A DNA stretch of 64,000 nucleotides from Panacagrimonas perspica (GTDB taxonomy: Bacteria; Pseudomonadota; Gammaproteobacteria; Nevskiales; Nevskiaceae), in NCBI RefSeq assembly GCF_004364935.1, contig NZ_SOBT01000008.1, positions 496,001 through 560,000 on the forward strand. The letters are read 5' to 3'. The notes below the pieces were generated by a model that saw nothing but the letters and a program-made list of their open reading frames with translations, did no database searches and was not told where the DNA came from. The stretch's first letter is position 1. Each line of letters starts with the position of its first letter. Below, one piece after another: positions 37,271 through 45,850 of the stretch. Position numbers and translations under genes: made by a program.

Positions 37271-38419
37271 ATGGCCGAAGCCTATATCGTCGATGCGCTG
37301 CGCACGCCCACGGGCAAGCGCAAGGGCAGCCTTGCCAACGTTCACCCCGCCGATCTGGGTGCCTTCGTGCTCAAGACGCTGGTCGGCCGCAATGCCGTGC
37401 CGGCAGACGACATCGAGGACGTCGTGTTCGGCTGCCTCGACGCCATCGGCCCGCAGGCCGGCAACATCGCGCGCAGCTGCTGGCTCGCCGCAGGCCTGCC
37501 GATGCACGTGCCGGGCGTCACCATCGACCGCCAGTGCGGCTCCTCGCAGCAGGCGGTGCACTTCGCCGCGCAGGCCGTGATGTCGGGCACCAGCGACGTG
37601 ATCATCGCCGGCGGTGTGCAGAACATGACGATGATTCCGATCATGTCGGCCGCGTTCGCCGGCAAGCCGCTGGGCATTCCCGATCCGTACTCGGGTTCCA
37701 AGGGCTGGACCGAGCGCTTCGGCACGGCCGAGGTCTCGCAGTTCAACGGCGCCGAACTGATGTGCGAGAAGTGGGGCCTGTCGCGCCAGGATCTCGAGAA
37801 GTTCGCGCTGGAAAGCCACAACCGCGGTCGCAAGGCGATTGCCGAAGGCCGCTTCGATCGCGAGGTCGTGCCATTCAACGGCCTGGCCATGGACGAGACC
37901 ACGCGCGAGACCTCGCTCGAGCAGATGGCCAAGCTCGAGACGCTGCGTCCGGGCGGCAAGATCACGGCCGGCGTCGCCAGCCAGATCGCAGACGGCGCCT
38001 CGGCGGTGCTGATCGCCAACGACAAGGCGGTGAAGAAGTACGGTCTCAAGCCGCGCGCACGCATCCATCACATCAGCGTCTATGCCGATGATCCCGTCAT
38101 GATGCTGTCGGCGCCGATGCCGGCGACGCGTTATGCGCTGAAGAAGGCCGGCATGAAGATGTCGGACATCGATCTGGTCGAGATCAACGAGGCCTTCGCA
38201 CCGGTGCCTCTGGCCTGGCTCAAGGAACTGGACTACCCGCACGCGCAGACCAACGTCAACGGCGGCGCCATCGCGCTGGGCCATCCGCTGGGCGCCACCG
38301 GCACCAAGCTGATGACCACGTTGCTGCACGAGCTGGAGCGCACCGGCAAGCGCTACGGCCTGCAGACGATGTGCGAAGGCGGCGGCGTGGCGAACGTCAC
38401 GATCATCGAGCGGCTGTAA
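37271..38419 (+). CDS. fadA6: Thiolase FadA6
   Basis: A 382-residue degradative thiolase. The nucleophilic Cys89 is in [17 protein letters not shown] and the His block [15 protein letters not shown] follow, and the second Cys is in [19 protein letters not shown]. The sequence tracks mycobacterial FadA6 ([45 protein letters not shown]). FadA6 cleaves the acyl-CoA formed after both rings are opened. GGAG precedes ATG 37271. A REP with a T-run follows and may act as the terminator. Confidence 0.92.
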   Translation: MAEAYIVDALRTPTGKRKGSLANVHPADLGAFVLKTLVGRNAVPADDIEDVVFGCLDAIGPQAGNIARSCWLAAGLPMHVPGVTIDRQCGSSQQAVHFAAQAVMSGTSDVIIAGGVQNMTMIPIMSAAFAGKPLGIPDPYSGSKGWTERFGTAEVSQFNGAELMCEKWGLSRQDLEKFALESHNRGRKAIAEGRFDREVVPFNGLAMDETTRETSLEQMAKLETLRPGGKITAGVASQIADGASAVLIANDKAVKKYGLKPRARIHHISVYADDPVMMLSAPMPATRYALKKAGMKMSDIDLVEINEAFAPVPLAWLKELDYPHAQTNVNGGAIALGHPLGATGTKLMTTLLHELERTGKRYGLQTMCEGGGVANVTIIERL

Positions 38420-38436
38420 AAGAAGAACGGCAGCAC

Positions 38437-38508
38437 CGTAGCCCGGGTGCAACCCGGGGCTTTTTTCTCCGCTGGACGGAAGAAGCCCCGGGTTGCACCC
38501 GGGCTACG
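38437..38508 (+). repeat. Family A REPIN (TGCAA subtype) doubling as fadA6 terminator
   Basis: The arms at 38437-38459 and 38486-38508 are perfect inverted copies. The left arm alone folds as CCCGGG / CCCGGG around TGCAA and is followed by GC and six T (38461-38466), the layout of an intrinsic terminator 18 bases after the fadA6 stop. Confidence 0.88.
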
Positions 38509-38615
38509 TCGTTTCCGGGCCGTGGATCTGGACCCCGTCCATCCGGCTGAAGCCAGCACGGCCACAGGCACCGACACTTCGCGAAGTCCTGAATTTCCCG
38601 AATCCGGAGCAACCC

Positions 38616-39497
38616 GTGGGCATCTGCGACAACCGCAGCATCATCGTCACCGGCGCAGGTGGCGGCCTCGGCCGGGCCTACGCGCTCGCGCTCGCCGCCG
38701 AGGGCGCCGGCGTGCTGGTCAACGACATCCGCCGCGAGGCCGCGGATGTCGTCGTGTCGGAGATCGTCGCGGCCGGCGGCAAGGCAGCCGGTAACAGCGA
38801 CGACATCACGTCGATGGCCGGCGCGGCGAACATCGTCGCGGCCGCCGTGGAGACCTTCGGCGACGTGCACGGCGTCGTCAACAACGCCGGCATCGTGCGC
38901 GACCGCATGTTCACGTCGCTGTCGGAAGACGACTGGGACCTCGTCGTGAAGGTGCATCTCAAGGGGCACTTCTGCATCGCCAGCACGCTGGCCAGGCGCT
39001 GGCGCGACCAGGTCAAGGCGCGCGGCGCGAAGATCGACGGCCGCATCATCAACACGAGCTCGGGCGCCGGTCTGCAGGGCTCGATCGGGCAGAGCAACTA
39101 CGCGGCGGCCAAGGGCGGCATCGCGAGCCTGACCCTGGTGCAGGCGGCCGAACTGGGCCGCTACGGTGTCACCGCCAACGCGCTGGCACCGGCCGCGCGC
39201 ACGAGCATGACCGAAGGACCGTTCGGCGAGCTGATGAGGACGCCGGAAGACGGCAGCTTCGATCACTACGCGCCGGAGAATGTCGCGCCGATCGTGGTCT
39301 GGCTGTGCAGCCCGTATTCCGCGCACGTCAGCGGCAAGGTGTTCGAGGTCGAAGGCGGCAAGCTGGCGATCGCGACCGGCTGGCACGGCGGCCCCGGCCG
39401 CGACAAGAAGGCGCGCTGGAATCCGGAAGAGCTCGGCGAGATCGTCGACGCGCTGGTGGCCGAGGCTCCGCCGGCGCAGAAGGTGTTCGGGACCTAG
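38616..39497 (+). CDS. SDR dehydrogenase (Rv3548c/MFE-2-like)
   Basis: A 293-residue SDR resembling the dehydrogenase unit of multifunctional enzyme type 2 and the KstR2-regulon protein Rv3548c. It shows IIVTGAGGGLGRAYALALAAEGA, NNAGIVRDRMF, NTSSGAGLQGSIGQSNYAAAK (Ser, Tyr, Lys) and the family tail GKVFEVEGG with ARWNPEELGEIV. It probably oxidises a 3-hydroxyacyl-CoA or a ring alcohol of a steroid intermediate. GTG 38616 follows GGAG at a good distance. REP elements lie on both sides. Confidence 0.85.
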   Translation: MGICDNRSIIVTGAGGGLGRAYALALAAEGAGVLVNDIRREAADVVVSEIVAAGGKAAGNSDDITSMAGAANIVAAAVETFGDVHGVVNNAGIVRDRMFTSLSEDDWDLVVKVHLKGHFCIASTLARRWRDQVKARGAKIDGRIINTSSGAGLQGSIGQSNYAAAKGGIASLTLVQAAELGRYGVTANALAPAARTSMTEGPFGELMRTPEDGSFDHYAPENVAPIVVWLCSPYSAHVSGKVFEVEGGKLAIATGWHGGPGRDKKARWNPEELGEIVDALVAEAPPAQKVFGT

Positions 39498-39517
39498 GGA
39501 TCGCCGACGGAGATTCT

Positions 39518-39578
39518 GTCGGGGCTGACGCCCCTCCTACGAACATCTTCACCCTGTAGGAGGGGCGTCAGCCCCGAC
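39518..39578. repeat. Family B REPIN
   Basis: Perfect 23-base arms, 39518-39540 (GTCGGGGCTGACGCCCCTCC...) and 39556-39578, with a 15-base spacer. Here the GTAG ends point inward, opposite to family A. It lies between the SDR and hydrolase genes. Confidence 0.9.
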
Positions 39579-39688
39579 CGCCCCTCCGGAGCCTGCGCAG
39601 CGTTTCCCCGGAAAGGGACGGCCGCCGACCCCTCGGCCCGAGCCGCATGCGACGATCCATCGCTCCGCTCTCCCAGGACCCGCGCCCG

Positions 39689-40573
39689 ATGAACTCCGAC
39701 GTTTGCGAGACACCCGCGCTGCGCATGGGATTCATCGCCGGCGGACCTGCCGACGGCGTCCCGGTGCTGCTGCTGCACGGCTGGCCGGACGATGCCAGCA
39801 CCTGGGATGCCATCGCGCCTGCGCTTCACGCCGCCGGCTTTCGCACGATCGCGCCGTGGCTGCGCGGCTTCGGGCCGACGCGGTTCCGCTCCGGCACGAC
39901 GATGCGTTCCGGCGAGATCGCCGCGATGGCGCAGGACGTCCTCGACTTGGCGGACGCGCTCGGGCTTGATCGCTTCGCCGTCGTCGGTCACGACTGGGGT
40001 GCGCGCATCGCCTACCTGCTCGCTGCCACCCATCCGCAACGGCTGACGCATTGCGCGGCGCTGTCGCTCGGATGGTCTCCGGGCAAGCTCGCCACGCCGG
40101 GCTTCGAGCAGGCAAGGGCGTTCTGGTACCAGTGGTTCCTGGCGACCGATCGCGGTGCCGAAGCGCTGCGCACGCAGGGCAAGGCCTTCGCCCGCCAGAT
40201 GTGGGACACCTGGAGTCCGACCGGCTGGTTCGACGACGCGACGTTCGCGGCCGTCGCGCGCTCGTTCGAGAATCCGGACTGGGCGGACATCACGCTGCAT
40301 TCGTACCGCGTGCGCTGGGAAGGCGCCGCGAAGGACCCCGCGCATGCCGCGCTGTCGAATCAGGCGCTGCAGGCCCGCCAGATCCTCGTGCCGACGCTGA
40401 CGATCCAGGGCGGCGACGACCGCTGCATCCTGCCGTTCACGTCGGAAGGCAAGGAGGCTCACTTCGGCGCGTCCTACGAGCGCCACGTGCTCGACGGTGT
40501 CGGCCATTTCCCGACGCGCGAAGCGCCGCAGCGCGTCGGCGAGCAGCTCTGCATGTTCCTGATGCGCAACTGA
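39689..40573 (+). CDS. Alpha/beta hydrolase, epoxide-hydrolase-like
   Basis: A 294-residue alpha/beta hydrolase. The nucleophile elbow is VVGHDWGARIAY, so the nucleophile is Asp102, not Ser, and the oxyanion motif is HGWP (30-33). The catalytic His is in GVGHFPTRE, with a candidate acid near DDRCILPF. This is the epoxide hydrolase / haloalkane dehalogenase pattern. It is therefore unlikely to be the C-C hydrolase HsaD, which needs Ser. Its place in the steroid cluster suggests a ring-derived substrate, but no such step is known to me. ATG 39689 is chosen over an upstream in-frame start for length. Confidence 0.82.
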   Translation: MNSDVCETPALRMGFIAGGPADGVPVLLLHGWPDDASTWDAIAPALHAAGFRTIAPWLRGFGPTRFRSGTTMRSGEIAAMAQDVLDLADALGLDRFAVVGHDWGARIAYLLAATHPQRLTHCAALSLGWSPGKLATPGFEQARAFWYQWFLATDRGAEALRTQGKAFARQMWDTWSPTGWFDDATFAAVARSFENPDWADITLHSYRVRWEGAAKDPAHAALSNQALQARQILVPTLTIQGGDDRCILPFTSEGKEAHFGASYERHVLDGVGHFPTREAPQRVGEQLCMFLMRN

Positions 40574-40663
40574 GCGAGCGACGAACCTGCCGGACCCTTC
40601 CGCCCCGGACCGGTCACCCCAACGGGTGATGAGACCGCGCGCTGCGCCGCCAATAATCGCGAC

Positions 40664-42988
40664 ATGACGTTTGCCCTTGGCGAAGACCAGATCCTGATCC
40701 GCGACGCGGCGGCAGACTTCCTTGCGGACGCCAGCGACAGCACGGCCGTGCGTCGCGCGATGGACAGCGAGCAGGGCTACGACGACGCGACCTGGCAGCG
40801 CATCGCGCAGGAACTCGGCTGGTGTGCGCTGGCTGTCGGCGAGGCGCACGGCGGACTCGGGCTCGGCGCCGTCGAATCGATGCTGCTGTTCGAGCAGGCC
40901 GGTCGGCGCCTGCTGTGCGCTCCGTTGTTCGCCACCGCGGGGCTGGCGATTCCGCTGCTTTCGCAGATCGCGGAGCTGTCTTCATCGTCAGCCGCATCGC
41001 AGGCGCTGGGCGACATTGCGCGTGGCGCGACGCGCTTCGGCGTCAGCCTGCCCAGTCAGCCGGACTGGACCGTGACCGCGGTGACCGCCGAGCGCGAATC
41101 CGGACGCTGGCGCGTGGACGGCGAACTGCCGGCGGTCGTCGACGGCGCGAGCTGCGACCAGTTGCTGTTCTTCGCCATCGTCAACGGCGAGAAGTGCGGG
41201 CTGTTCATGGCGCCGCGCGACGCCGAAGGCGTGGTGACACAGGCGCTCGAAGGCTGGGATCGCGGTCGACGCTTCAGTCGCGTGCGCTTCGAACAGGTTC
41301 GCTCGGCGCAGCGCCTGGATGCCGACGGTGTCGCACCGGCCGCCCTGCGCAGGGCGACGGCACTCGCGCGCCTGAACCTGGCGGCCGAACAACTCGGCAG
41401 TGCGCAAGCCTGCCTCGACATGACGGTGGACTACGTTTCCACCCGCAAGCAGTTTGGTCGACCCATTGCTGGATTCCAGGCGGTGAAGCATCGCTGCGCG
41501 GAAATGATGGTGCGGGTGGAGGCGCTGCGATCTGCGGTCCACGGCGCCGCCGTCACGGCCGACGCGGCAGCGAACGACGACGGAACGGAACTGGAACTCG
41601 CTTGCGCCGCTGCGAGAGCTTCGGCGAGCGACACGGCCTTCTGGTGCGCGCAGGAAGCCATCCAGCTCCACGGCGGCGTCGGCTTCACCTGGGAATACGA
41701 CCCGCAGCTTCATTTCAAGCGTGCCCAGGCGGCGGTCGGCTGGCTGGGCCGGCCCGACGCGCTGCGCGAGCACATCGCCAGCACGCTGCTGGACGAAGGC
41801 GAGGCGCCGAGTCTTCCGAAGCCCGAAGGCTTTCGCGCCGAAGTCGCCGGCTGGATGCAGGCGCACCTCACGGGACGATTCGAAACGCTGCGTCATCGGG
41901 GCGGCCCGGGCGACGAGGAATTCGAGCCGGCGCTGCGCAAGGAGTGGGAGCGCGAACTCGCGGCCGGCGGCTGGACCTGCGTGGGCTGGCCGGCCGAAGC
42001 CGGCGGCCGCGCGCTGTCGATCGACCAGCAGGTGATCTTCCACGAGGAATACGCGCGTGCCGGCGGACCGGGACGGATGGGTCACATCGGCGAGGGGCTG
42101 ATCGGCCCCGCGCTGATCCATTTCGGAAGCGCGGAGCAGAAGGCGCAGTTCCTTCCCGAGATCGTCGCCGGACGCTGCTTCTGGGCGCAGGGCTACTCGG
42201 AGCCGAATGCCGGATCGGACCTCGCCAACGTGCAGACGCATTGCTGGCAGGAAGCGGATGGATCGTGGCGCGTGCAGGGCCAGAAGATCTGGACCTCGCT
42301 CGCGCACGAGTCGGACTGGATCTTCGTGCTCGCGCGTTGTGAGCCCGGCTCGAAGGGCAACAAGGGCCTCGCGTTCCTGCTGATGCCGCTGCGGCAGCCG
42401 GGTATCGAGATCCGCCCGATCCGCCAGATGGGCGGCGGCGCCGAATTCAACGAAGTGTTCTTCGACGGTGCGCTTGCAGAGGCACAGCATCTGGTCGGCC
42501 AACCCGGGGACGGCTGGAAAGTGGCGATGGGCCTGCTCGAGGTCGAGCGGGGTGTTTCCACGCTGGGCCAGCAGATGCACTTCGCGCACGAGCTCGAGCG
42601 GATCATCGCGGCGGCCAGGCGCAACGGCACGGCGCGCGACCCCGTGATCCGCCAGCGCATCGCCAGCGCGTCGATCGGGCTGCGCGTCATGCGCGCCAAC
42701 GCGCTGCGCATGCTGGCCGACGGCGCCGAAGTGGGTCTGCGTCGCGAGGCGCTGATCTACAAATACTACTGGTCCAACTGGCACCGTGATCTCGGCAAGC
42801 TGGCGATGGACGTGCTCGGGGAAGAAGGCGCCGTGGTATCGCAAGACCCGGCGATCCGCTCGCTGCAGCAGATGTTCTTCTTCTCGCGCTCGGACACGAT
42901 CTACGCGGGAACCAACGAGATCCAGCTCAATCTGATCGCGGAGCGCGGACTGGGCATGCCGCGCGAAGCAAGGCCAGCGTCCCCGTAA
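40664..42988 (+). CDS. Fused double acyl-CoA dehydrogenase (FadE34/FadE30-like)
   Basis: A 774-residue protein made of two acyl-CoA dehydrogenase units. The first (about 1-375) has the small-subunit look: TRKQFGRPIAGFQAVKHRCAEM and QLHGGVGFTWEYDPQLHFKR. The second (about 385-770) has the FAD segment QGYSEPNAGSDLA, VERGVSTLGQQ with a candidate catalytic Glu, and IYAGTNEIQLNLIAERGLG. It is in effect both subunits of a heterotetrameric FadE in one chain, with the order reversed relative to the split pair at 34971-37193. Mycobacterial FadE34 is also a fusion. It probably acts on a steroid side-chain or HIP-type CoA ester. Confidence 0.86.
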   Translation: MTFALGEDQILIRDAAADFLADASDSTAVRRAMDSEQGYDDATWQRIAQELGWCALAVGEAHGGLGLGAVESMLLFEQAGRRLLCAPLFATAGLAIPLLSQIAELSSSSAASQALGDIARGATRFGVSLPSQPDWTVTAVTAERESGRWRVDGELPAVVDGASCDQLLFFAIVNGEKCGLFMAPRDAEGVVTQALEGWDRGRRFSRVRFEQVRSAQRLDADGVAPAALRRATALARLNLAAEQLGSAQACLDMTVDYVSTRKQFGRPIAGFQAVKHRCAEMMVRVEALRSAVHGAAVTADAAANDDGTELELACAAARASASDTAFWCAQEAIQLHGGVGFTWEYDPQLHFKRAQAAVGWLGRPDALREHIASTLLDEGEAPSLPKPEGFRAEVAGWMQAHLTGRFETLRHRGGPGDEEFEPALRKEWERELAAGGWTCVGWPAEAGGRALSIDQQVIFHEEYARAGGPGRMGHIGEGLIGPALIHFGSAEQKAQFLPEIVAGRCFWAQGYSEPNAGSDLANVQTHCWQEADGSWRVQGQKIWTSLAHESDWIFVLARCEPGSKGNKGLAFLLMPLRQPGIEIRPIRQMGGGAEFNEVFFDGALAEAQHLVGQPGDGWKVAMGLLEVERGVSTLGQQMHFAHELERIIAAARRNGTARDPVIRQRIASASIGLRVMRANALRMLADGAEVGLRREALIYKYYWSNWHRDLGKLAMDVLGEEGAVVSQDPAIRSLQQMFFFSRSDTIYAGTNEIQLNLIAERGLGMPREARPASP

Positions 42989-43006
42989 CCCGGACGACGT
43001 AGCCGT

Positions 43007-43075
43007 CGTAGCCCGGACGAAGTCCTGGGTGGCCCTAGCAAAACGAACCGCAACCACGGACTTCGTCCGGGCTAC
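43007..43075. repeat. Family A REPIN (CGAAG subtype), diverged
   Basis: The arms are 43007-43029 (GTAGCCCGGACGAAGTCC, then TGGG) and 43055-43075 (CACGGACTTCGTCCGGGCTAC). A further partial arm, CGTAACCCGGACGACG, precedes it at 42984-42999. It sits between convergent genes, and its right end overlaps the stop of the PLD gene. Confidence 0.85.
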
Positions 43076-44301
43076 AAAAAATACGCCATCAGGCGCGACA
43101 CGAATTCCTGTGCACGCAGCCACCACGACCGCCGCCGCCACCGCCGCCGCTCGAACGCCACCGAGACCGCGATGTCGTCCTCGAACATACGGTTCATCTG
43201 CCGCGCGAACGCACGATCGACGATGACGGCATTGGCCTCGTTGTTGTGCAGCATGCTGCGCCAGTCGAGATTCGCGGAACCGACGGTGGACCACAGGCCA
43301 TCGACGGACGCCGTCTTCGAATGCATCACCGGGCCCTGGCGTTCGTAGACCTGGACGCCGCCGCGCAACAGGCGTCCGTAGTACGAGCGCCCGAGGTGGA
43401 AGATCGCCCACGAATCCGCCTTGCAAGGAAGCACCATGCGCACTTTCACGCCGCGGCGCGCGGCGCGCGTCAGCGAGCGCAGCAGACGGCGATCCGGAGC
43501 GAAGTAGGCGACCGTGAGATTGACGTGCGATTGCGCGTGATCGATGGCCGAGATCAGCGTCGCGAAGATCGGATTCTTCTGGTCGTCGTAGACGCTGCCG
43601 ATGGCGCGCACGCGGGCGTGGCCGGACGAGGGGATCGGGTCCGGGAAAAAGCCGGACGGGTCGAGCGGCTCGTCCGAATGCCGCCGCCAGGTCTCGACGA
43701 ACAGATCCTGGAACTGCGCGGCCGCGGGGCCTTCGATTCGCAGATGGGTATCGCGCCAGCCGGCGTCGATGACGTCGCCGTTGGAACCGGGTGCGTGCCG
43801 CGCCGAGGGAACGCTCGAATAGGTATCACTGATGTTGATGCCGCCGACGAAGGCGATGCGACCGTCGACGATCAGCATCTTGCGGTGATCGCGGTTGTTG
43901 ATCCGCCAGAGCCGCGGATTCTTCGCCGCGGGATTGATCGGATGGAACTCCAGCAGCCGCACGCCTGCCGATCGCAAGGCGTCGAAGAAGGATCCCGGCA
44001 CGCCGAGCGTGCCGATGCTGTCGTAGATCAGGGTCACACGTACGCCGGCGCGGGCGACGCTCTGCAGGACGCTCGAGAAATGCCGCCCCACGACGCCGTC
44101 GTCGAAGATATAGGTCTCGAGGTTCACGTGACTGCGCGCTCGCTCGATCGCGTCGAGCATCGCCGCGTAAGTCGCAGGACCGTTCTGCAGCAGCGTGACG
44201 CGATTGCCGTCCATGAGCGGTTGTCGCGGATTGAGGCGGGCCTCGCAGTCCAGGTGCTCTCGCAACGAAGGCGGATCGTCGTCCGAACGCGCGGCGCTCA
44301 T
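43072..44301 (-). CDS. Phospholipase D family protein, cardiolipin synthase-like
   Basis: A two-HKD-motif phospholipase D protein of 409 residues from ATG 44301. The motifs are HRKMLIVDGRIAFVGGIN and HSKTASVDGLWSTVGSANLD. The chain resembles ClsB, which condenses phosphatidyl groups to make cardiolipin at the inner membrane, and its length (E. coli ClsB is about 413) fits this start. The frame stays open to GTG 44418, which lies two bases after the stop of a 20-codon frame with a good ribosome site, so a longer, coupled start is possible. Confidence 0.85.
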   Translation of the reverse strand: MSAARSDDDPPSLREHLDCEARLNPRQPLMDGNRVTLLQNGPATYAAMLDAIERARSHVNLETYIFDDGVVGRHFSSVLQSVARAGVRVTLIYDSIGTLGVPGSFFDALRSAGVRLLEFHPINPAAKNPRLWRINNRDHRKMLIVDGRIAFVGGINISDTYSSVPSARHAPGSNGDVIDAGWRDTHLRIEGPAAAQFQDLFVETWRRHSDEPLDPSGFFPDPIPSSGHARVRAIGSVYDDQKNPIFATLISAIDHAQSHVNLTVAYFAPDRRLLRSLTRAARRGVKVRMVLPCKADSWAIFHLGRSYYGRLLRGGVQVYERQGPVMHSKTASVDGLWSTVGSANLDWRSMLHNNEANAVIVDRAFARQMNRMFEDDIAVSVAFERRRWRRRSWWLRAQEFVSRLMAYFL

Positions 44302-44420
44302 GACGTCGAGACCACGAAAGACGGACTGGCGCAAATCGGCCGCGTGCACGGCGGCACCGGGAGAAGACGCGGACTCAAGATCGTCCGCGTGGAGATGCGC
44401 GAGGCGGCGCTCGAGCACGA

Positions 44421-44483
44421 TCAGAGGTCGGCCGGAGAAAAAGCAAGACCGCGTGGCGCTTCAACGAGGAACCACCGCTTCAT
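44421..44483 (-). CDS. Putative 20-residue leader ORF before the PLD gene
   Basis: ATG 44483 is preceded by AAGGAGAAGAG at a suitable distance and opens a 20-residue frame (MKRWFLVEAPRGLAFSPADL). Its TGA lies two bases before GTG 44418, the longest possible start of the PLD gene. It could be a translationally coupled leader, or the ribosome site may be an accident in purine-rich sequence. Confidence 0.35.
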   Translation of the reverse strand: MKRWFLVEAPRGLAFSPADL

Positions 44484-44779
44484 CGTCTCTTCTCCTTCAT
44501 CGTCGTCATCGTGATCAGTCCGGTGGTCGCGCGAAGAGCCGACCAGCCGGCGGCGTCTCATAGGGGCGTAGCAATAAAGCGGCCTCGGGCCACGAGGAAG
44601 CGAACACCGCATTTCGCAGTTGCAGAACGCCAGCCGTCCCCGCGCAGCGCGTTGCGACATGCAGGCAGAAATTCGGACGCATCCACTGGAATGTGCGGGA
44701 AAATTGCGGGAATTTCGCTTGGCACACTTCGCGCTTTGGCTGCTGGCAACAACCGCAACGGCCGGACAGGGGACGCGCT
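44484..44779. other. Non-coding region between divergent genes
   Basis: About 300 bases without a gene I can support. The region has lower GC than its surroundings, with a purine-rich tract on the minus strand near 44484-44515. It should hold promoters for the PLD gene and for the membrane protein gene starting at 44780. Confidence 0.5.
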
Positions 44780-45484
44780 ATGCACAGCGCATTGAGCAGG
44801 GCTTTCGCAGCGATCATCGTGGTGCTGGTCGCCTTTGCGCTGGGAGAATGGGCAGGGCTCGGCACGACGTGGTCGGTTGTCCTGGGCCTTGTATCCGGCG
44901 CCGTCGTGGCCCGGCAGGGAGCCCGGCATCGTTCGCTCGAACAGGCACGCGCTCGCTGGTACGAGAAGTCGCAGCGGTCGTCGACACAGCAGGTTGCGTT
45001 CGAGGCGCCGCCAGCTGGCGCTGAGAATTCCGTGATGACCGACCCGGCGTCCAGGCAGAGTCTGGCGGCGACGTTGCGAGCCGACCGGGTCAACTGGATG
45101 TGGATCAGCTATGCGCTGATCGCGGGCTGGGCGGTGTACGAAGTCGTTGGGACGTCGGAGATCGCACAGGTCCCGGTTGTCGACGTCGCCGTGGCGAGCC
45201 CGGCGCCGACAGGGCAGGGGTCCGCGCAACCGCCGGCACCGGTCACGACGGCGGCGGTCCCGACGGTGGTGGGCGGCGGCGATCCGTCCGTTTCCACGCC
45301 GCTGCTGGCCGCTTCCGATACGCCCGCCCGGGAGCTGATGGTGGAGGCCTCCGCACCTGCGCCGATCGCTGCGCCGCGTCATCGGGCGGGATCTTCGCGT
45401 GCCTGCTCTTGCAGCGATCCGCGGTGCGGCTGCCGGCGGTCCATCGATCGCGTGCGACCGGATTCGACGCGAGGAGAGATGTAG
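44780..45484 (+). CDS. Hypothetical membrane protein with Cys-rich tail
   Basis: I do not recognise this 234-residue protein. It begins with two hydrophobic segments (ALSRAFAAIIVVLVAFALGEW and WSVVLGLVSGAVVA), then a charged stretch, a third membrane segment (WMWISYALIAGWAVYEVV), a long Pro/Ala/Val linker, and a C-terminal cluster CSCSDPRCGCRR. The cysteine cluster could bind metal or form disulfides, depending on which side of the membrane it faces. ATG 44780 follows AGGGGAC. No partner gene is evident. Confidence 0.6.
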   Translation: MHSALSRAFAAIIVVLVAFALGEWAGLGTTWSVVLGLVSGAVVARQGARHRSLEQARARWYEKSQRSSTQQVAFEAPPAGAENSVMTDPASRQSLAATLRADRVNWMWISYALIAGWAVYEVVGTSEIAQVPVVDVAVASPAPTGQGSAQPPAPVTTAAVPTVVGGGDPSVSTPLLAASDTPARELMVEASAPAPIAAPRHRAGSSRACSCSDPRCGCRRSIDRVRPDSTRGEM

Positions 45485-45550
45485 CCGGCGTCGCTCGCGG
45501 CTAGGACGAACCACTGCGGCTTTGAGTGAACCGGAGTGCAAGAGCAAGGC

Positions 45551-45850
45551 CTAGCTGCCTCCCGACCCCAGAATGGCGGTGCCCGCGAATCCGACGAGTG
45601 CGGCGGCCAGCGAAGGGCCGCCGGGTTTGCGCATCAGCAGGCTGACGAGGCAGCAGATCAACCCGGCGTGAACCGCGCCGGCGTGCATCACCAGCCGGAC
45701 GAAGCCGGCCGGCGGGATTCGGCGCAGAAGAATCTCGATCACGCCCGTCCCCGACGCGAAGAATCCGAGCGCCACGCCCCAGGTCATCGCGCGCGCGGCC
45801 AAGCTTGCGAGATCCTCCGAATCTCTTGCGAGCGCCAGCGCGTCGGCCAT
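45551..45850 (-). CDS. DUF2231-like small membrane protein, N-terminus unclear
   Basis: A 99-residue frame from ATG 45850 with three hydrophobic helices (TWGVALGFFASGTGVIEILL, VRLVMHAGAVHAGLICCLVSLLM, AAALVGFAGTAIL). A His in the second helix is reminiscent of DUF2231 heme-type membrane proteins. The same frame continues upstream as VAFPLAVLAFASMADAL, which looks like the missing first helix, but it has no ATG, GTG or TTG. The gene may therefore be truncated at its start or use an unusual start. It lies downstream of marR on the same strand. Confidence 0.5.
   Translation of the reverse strand: MADALALARDSEDLASLAARAMTWGVALGFFASGTGVIEILLRRIPPAGFVRLVMHAGAVHAGLICCLVSLLMRKPGGPSLAAALVGFAGTAILGSGGS

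Noticed and set aside
39689-40573. Calling the alpha/beta hydrolase HsaD
   Set aside because: HsaD uses Ser in the nucleophile elbow; this protein has Asp (GHDWGA).
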